8,586 nt of DNA from Clostridiales bacterium (GTDB taxonomy: Bacteria; Bacillota; Clostridia; Lachnospirales; WQUN01), in contig JAIRVD010000095.1 of the NCBI GenBank assembly GCA_031254075.1, positions 1-8,586 of the forward strand. The letters run 5' to 3'. Position 1 is the stretch's first letter. Every line of letters starts with the position of its first letter. This document shows, in pieces, positions 5,542 to 8,586 of the stretch. Below the pieces are notes generated by a model, which made no database searches, was not told where the DNA came from, and saw nothing but the letters and a program-made list of their open reading frames with translations. Position numbers and translations under genes: made by a program.

Positions 5542-6168
5542 ATGGAACTCTTAATTATTAATGATAATCCGTACGGTCAGAATATTTATATTTATTTTGA
5601 CAAAGAAACACGCGAAGGAATTATCATAGACCCGGGCGATTCGTATGAAACGGTTCGCGAAGCCGTAGAACAGAATAAAATTGCCGTAAAAGCAATCTTG
5701 CTTACGCACGGACATTTCGACCATACTTTTTGCGCGAATAATTTAAAAGTATTAACGAACGCGCCGATTTATGCACACGAAAACGAAACGAATCTTTTGC
5801 GGAATACCGAGCATAACCGTTCGGGCCTGAGGAGCTTGGAAATTTCCGTTGCGCCGGACAAGCATTTCAAAGACGGCGATGTGTTTTCTTTCGCAAACTG
5901 CGAAATAAAAGTAATTCACACGCCGGGGCATACAGCGGGCGGCGTTTGTTATTACGATGAAAATGCCGGCATCGTCTTCACGGGCGACACGCTTTTCAAA
6001 GAAACAATAGGACGAACAGACATGCCGACCGGTGACTACGAAACGCTTCTTTCGAGCATACGCGAAAAACTTTTCACACTGCCCGAGGAAGTAAAGGTTT
6101 TTCCCGGTCACGATGAAAGTTCGACAATTAAACACGAAAAAAAATTTAATAGAATAGTAGGAGTGTAA
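5542..6168 (+). CDS. Metallo-beta-lactamase-fold hydrolase, glyoxalase II-like
   Basis: The 208-residue protein carries the complete dinuclear metal site of the family: THGHFDH (55-61, giving His56, His58, Asp60, His61), His130 in HTPGHTAGG, Asp149 in FTGDTLF and His190 in FPGHDESS. This layout is that of the short hydroxyacylglutathione-hydrolase-like (YcbL/glyoxalase II-related) hydrolases common in Firmicutes, which cleave thioesters such as S-lactoyl thiols. The short C-terminus lacks the glutathione-binding helical domain of classical glyoxalase II, so the actual thiol or ester substrate is unknown. It has no signal peptide and is cytoplasmic. It is the first gene of a plus-strand operon: its TAA (6166-6168) is 2 bp before the next ATG, and the Shine-Dalgarno of that gene (TAGGAG, 6158-6163) lies inside its last codons. 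The following genes encode exported foldases, so a shared function is not obvious. Confidence 0.9.
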   Translation: MELLIINDNPYGQNIYIYFDKETREGIIIDPGDSYETVREAVEQNKIAVKAILLTHGHFDHTFCANNLKVLTNAPIYAHENETNLLRNTEHNRSGLRSLEISVAPDKHFKDGDVFSFANCEIKVIHTPGHTAGGVCYYDENAGIVFTGDTLFKETIGRTDMPTGDYETLLSSIREKLFTLPEEVKVFPGHDESSTIKHEKKFNRIVGV

Positions 6169-6170
6169 AA

Positions 6171-7265
6171 ATGAAAAAATTATGTACGACAGTGTTTTTT
6201 GCTTTTGTAATTGCAATGATGCTATTGCTTGTGTCATGCGACAGCATGAACAGAACCGGACCCGTTGATGCTTCAAACTTAGAATTTGAAGAAATGATTT
6301 TGCAAAATTCCCCCGTCGCGACGGTAAACGACACGGAACTCGGCACGGGAATCGTTACGCTTATGATTGCCGGTGCGCAGCAAACAATCGAGGCAGAATC
6401 TCCCGAGCTTTCCGGCGAGGAATATAGTCGCGCCGTTCTTGAAAAAGCGGTGGAACACGCGGCAATTTTGGCGGTAGTGCAAAGCTTCGCAAATCAGCAC
6501 AATATAGAGCTGACCCAAGACGATATAGACGAATTCACCGCCGGAATCGACATGACAGTAGCAATGTACGGCGAAGAAGCATTTGCCGAAATGCTTACTT
6601 CTTACGGTTATGTCAGCATGGAACATTTAATGACAACCGATATTATCTACGTTTTGGCAGATAAGGTAATTACCATGATTATGGAAGACAGTTCGATGTT
6701 CGCGCAGTTTGAGGCACACATGGAAGAACAGGCTGAAGAAGAAATATTAGGCGCGAAGCACATTTTAGTTGCGTTCGAAGCTACCGAAATCGAATTTGCA
6801 GAAGGCGAAGAGGGCTATGAAGAAGCATACGAAGCCGCGATGCTTGCATACGAAGCATCCATTCCGATAGCCGAAGTTCTCGCAATGGAGCTTTGGGCAC
6901 GCGCTGTTGCAGGCGAAGATTTTGACGCGCTAATCGCAGAATACGGAGAAGACCTCGGAATGGAGGCGTCTCCGAATGGTTACTCATTTGTATCGGGCGC
7001 AATGGTTCAGGAATTTGAAGAAGCAACACGTAATCTTCAAATCGGCGAAATTTCCGAACCCGTACGCACAACTTACGGATTTCACATCATTCTGCGCATA
7101 GAACCGGACCGAAACCCCGAAAACATCAGCCGCCCGTGGTGGGACCCCGGCCCGCCGACACTCGAACAGCTTATGTCAAACGCCATAGTCACCGGATTTG
7201 ACGAAATGACACAAAACGCAGACATCGTTTTTCTTCCTGCGCTTTATAATATTCCGGTGAACTAA
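6171..7265 (+). CDS. PrsA-like lipoprotein with parvulin-type peptidyl-prolyl isomerase domain
   Basis: The 364-residue precursor begins with a basic MKK, a hydrophobic core and a lipobox LVSC (Cys23), so it is a membrane-anchored lipoprotein on the outer face. After a short linker, residues about 46-190 form a helical SurA/PrsA-N-like chaperone region. A PpiC/rotamase domain spans about 193-311, with AKHILV (His197), FDALIAEYGED (Asp261), MVQEFEEATRNLQIGEISEPV and YGFHII (His305), the usual parvulin landmarks. Such proteins fold exported proteins in the wall space. An acidic insertion (about 201-240, 23 residues longer than in the next gene) enlarges the first loop. The tail contains RPWWD (321-325) and ends FLPALYNIPVN. 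The canonical GGDLG turn is replaced by PNGYSF. It is a clear paralogue of the next gene, whose ATG follows 1 bp after this stop. The PPIase call is secure; the name prsA is not assigned because several such paralogues are normal. Confidence 0.9.
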   Translation: MKKLCTTVFFAFVIAMMLLLVSCDSMNRTGPVDASNLEFEEMILQNSPVATVNDTELGTGIVTLMIAGAQQTIEAESPELSGEEYSRAVLEKAVEHAAILAVVQSFANQHNIELTQDDIDEFTAGIDMTVAMYGEEAFAEMLTSYGYVSMEHLMTTDIIYVLADKVITMIMEDSSMFAQFEAHMEEQAEEEILGAKHILVAFEATEIEFAEGEEGYEEAYEAAMLAYEASIPIAEVLAMELWARAVAGEDFDALIAEYGEDLGMEASPNGYSFVSGAMVQEFEEATRNLQIGEISEPVRTTYGFHIILRIEPDRNPENISRPWWDPGPPTLEQLMSNAIVTGFDEMTQNADIVFLPALYNIPVN

Positions 7266-7266
7266 T

Positions 7267-8586
7267 ATGAAAAAAATTCTGTTTTTAATTGCGATAATTA
7301 TTTTTTCCGTTCCGGCATTTGCATCAGATATAAGCGTTAACGTTAACGGAAATCCCGTTTCGTTCGAACAGCCGCCCGTTAACAGTGACGGCAGAATCCT
7401 CGTACCGCTGCGCGCAATCTTTGAAGCGCTCGGCGCAACCGTTGAATGGAATCCCGCGACGCAAACCGTTACCGCCGAACGAAACGACATAAATATTTCG
7501 CTTACAATCGGCAGCGAGGTTTTGATTCGCAATAACGAATTGATTACGCTCGACATTCCCGCGCAAATCGTCGGCGACAGAACCTTCGTCCCGACCCGCG
7601 CAATCGCCGAAAGCTTCGGCGCAGAGGTCGGCTGGGAACAGGATACGCAAACCGTCACGATTATTACGCCGCAAAGCTCGCGTGAAATTCTTACCGCGAT
7701 GTTAAACGTTCCTGTCGCAACCGTAAACGGCAGAAATCTCAATGCCGACATCGTCAGCATAATGGTTCAGGGCGCGATGCAAACTCTTTACGCCGATTAT
7801 TACTCAATGCCCGCCGACGAATGGGAACGCGCCGTTCTCGAAGAAGCCGTGCGCCAATCGGCAATCTTGGCAATCGCTGCCGAACACGCGGAGCAACTGA
7901 ACATCACACTGACCCAAGATGAAATCGACGAATATACCGCCAATATCAACGAAATGATTCAAGTATACGGCGAGGCGGAGTTTTACGAAATGCTTTTTTC
8001 TTACGGATTCGTAAACATTGAGCATTTAATCACAACCGATATGCAATATGGTTTGGCGGATAAGGTTCTCGAAGCAATTATCACCGACGCCGACCTTTTC
8101 GCGCCGTTCGCGTCTTACGCGGAAGAAGAATCCGAAGAAGAAATTTTTGCGGCAAAACACATCATGATTACGCTTGACGATTTCGAAAACGAAGAAGACG
8201 CCTTCGTCCACGCAAAAGAAATTCACGCGCGGGCAATCGCGGGCGAAGACTTCGACGCACTTATCGCCGAATTCGGTCAAGACCCCGGCATGGAAACATA
8301 CCCGCAAGGCTACACCTTCATCGCCGAAGTCATGACTCCCGAATTCGAAGAAGCAACCCGCAACCTCGAAATCGGCGAAATCTCCGAACCCATCCTCACG
8401 GAATACGGCATCCATATCATCATGCGCACAGAACCCGACCTCAAAGACATCATTCGCCCATGGTGGGACTCACCCCTCACCCCCGAACAACGTAAAATCA
8501 ACGCCGTCATCGCCGCCTTCGAAGAACAAGCAGAAAACGCCGAAATTATTTTTCTACCGGAATTGTATTTGATTTCTGTTAATTAA
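7267..8586 (+). CDS. Secreted PpiC-type prolyl isomerase with N-terminal copper-amine-oxidase-N-like domain
   Basis: The 439-residue precursor has a Sec signal peptide with an Ala-Phe-Ala cleavage site after residue 19 and no lipobox. Residues 22-134 are a copper-amine-oxidase-N-like domain, a wall-associated module common in Clostridia and Paenibacilli. It has two internal repeats: VPLRAIFEALGATVEWNP with TQTVTA (46-70) and VPTRAIAESFGAEVGWEQ with TQTVTI (108-132), 62 residues apart. From about 147 (VPVATVNG) it is homologous to the preceding lipoprotein: a helical chaperone region, then a PpiC domain at about 294-388 with AKHIM (His298), FDALIAEFGQD (Asp339) and YGIHII (His383). The shared tail has RPWWD (397-401) and ends FLPELYLISVN. 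Despite its name the N-terminal domain is not catalytic; it probably tethers or binds at the cell surface. The start follows the previous stop by 1 bp with a weak Shine-Dalgarno (GGTGA, 7256-7260), so translational coupling is likely. The gene is complete, ending exactly at the window edge. Confidence 0.9.
   Translation: MKKILFLIAIIIFSVPAFASDISVNVNGNPVSFEQPPVNSDGRILVPLRAIFEALGATVEWNPATQTVTAERNDINISLTIGSEVLIRNNELITLDIPAQIVGDRTFVPTRAIAESFGAEVGWEQDTQTVTIITPQSSREILTAMLNVPVATVNGRNLNADIVSIMVQGAMQTLYADYYSMPADEWERAVLEEAVRQSAILAIAAEHAEQLNITLTQDEIDEYTANINEMIQVYGEAEFYEMLFSYGFVNIEHLITTDMQYGLADKVLEAIITDADLFAPFASYAEEESEEEIFAAKHIMITLDDFENEEDAFVHAKEIHARAIAGEDFDALIAEFGQDPGMETYPQGYTFIAEVMTPEFEEATRNLEIGEISEPILTEYGIHIIMRTEPDLKDIIRPWWDSPLTPEQRKINAVIAAFEEQAENAEIIFLPELYLISVN

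Noticed and set aside
5752..6276. Minus-strand open frame (174 codons) opposite the MBL-fold gene
   Set aside because: It is a shadow of a gene with a full catalytic motif set; its composition (Phe/Cys/Arg-rich) is typical of antisense frames.
7176..7760. Long minus-strand open frame (194 codons) opposite the two PPIase genes
   Set aside because: It is antisense to two well-supported coding regions, crosses their junction, shows no family-like motif and has no evident ribosome site.
1..8586. CRISPR arrays, tRNA or rRNA genes, insertion sequences
   Set aside because: No direct-repeat/spacer pattern, cloverleaf with CCA-type end, ribosomal RNA motif or transposase-like frame was seen.

Overview
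The window looks like chromosomal DNA from an anaerobic Firmicute of the class Clostridia, probably an uncultured gut or rumen relative of Lachnospiraceae/Oscillospiraceae. The support is circumstantial. The HtpG carries a charged linker of the clostridial kind, the SSB-like protein has two OB folds, a secreted protein carries a copper-amine-oxidase-N-type domain, there is a V-type ATPase subunit, and promoters and Shine-Dalgarno sites are A/G-rich low-GC Gram-positive in style. I see no rRNA, tRNA, CRISPR, IS element or phage module.

Left part (1-2890): the C-terminal end of an unrecognised ORF runs into a small retropepsin-like aspartyl protease gene, which is closed by a hairpin terminator at 654-691. 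An A/T-rich leader with a perfect 9-bp inverted repeat and a plausible sigma-A promoter then precedes htpG (Hsp90), with its real start at ATG 911. A strong, probably bidirectional terminator (2853-2882) separates htpG from the convergent ssb-like gene.

Middle part (2900-5400): on the minus strand, a small Mur-ligase-like protein without an ATP-binding loop (4153-3677) lies upstream of the two-OB-fold SSB-like gene (3607-2903). Divergent to it, on the plus strand, is an isolated and shortened V-type ATPase subunit D (4271-4795). This gene overlaps tail-to-tail by 26 bp with a minus-strand HAD phosphatase (5399-4770, TTG start).

Right part (5540-8586): a compact plus-strand operon encodes a metallo-beta-lactamase-fold (glyoxalase II-like) hydrolase, then two extracytoplasmic parvulin-type prolyl isomerase/foldase paralogues separated by only 1-2 bp. 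The first is a lipoprotein. The second has lost the lipobox and instead has a Sec signal peptide followed by a copper-amine-oxidase-N-type domain. Their homologous parts, including an unusual Arg-Pro-Trp-Trp-Asp C-terminal tail, imply tandem duplication followed by N-terminal domain replacement.

Nothing here is a clear new defence or mobile system. The points most worth a second look are the domain-swapped PPIase pair, the reduced orphan V-ATPase D subunit with a terminator-like hairpin in its leader, the ATP-site-less Mur-like protein beside an SSB, and the palindrome upstream of htpG.
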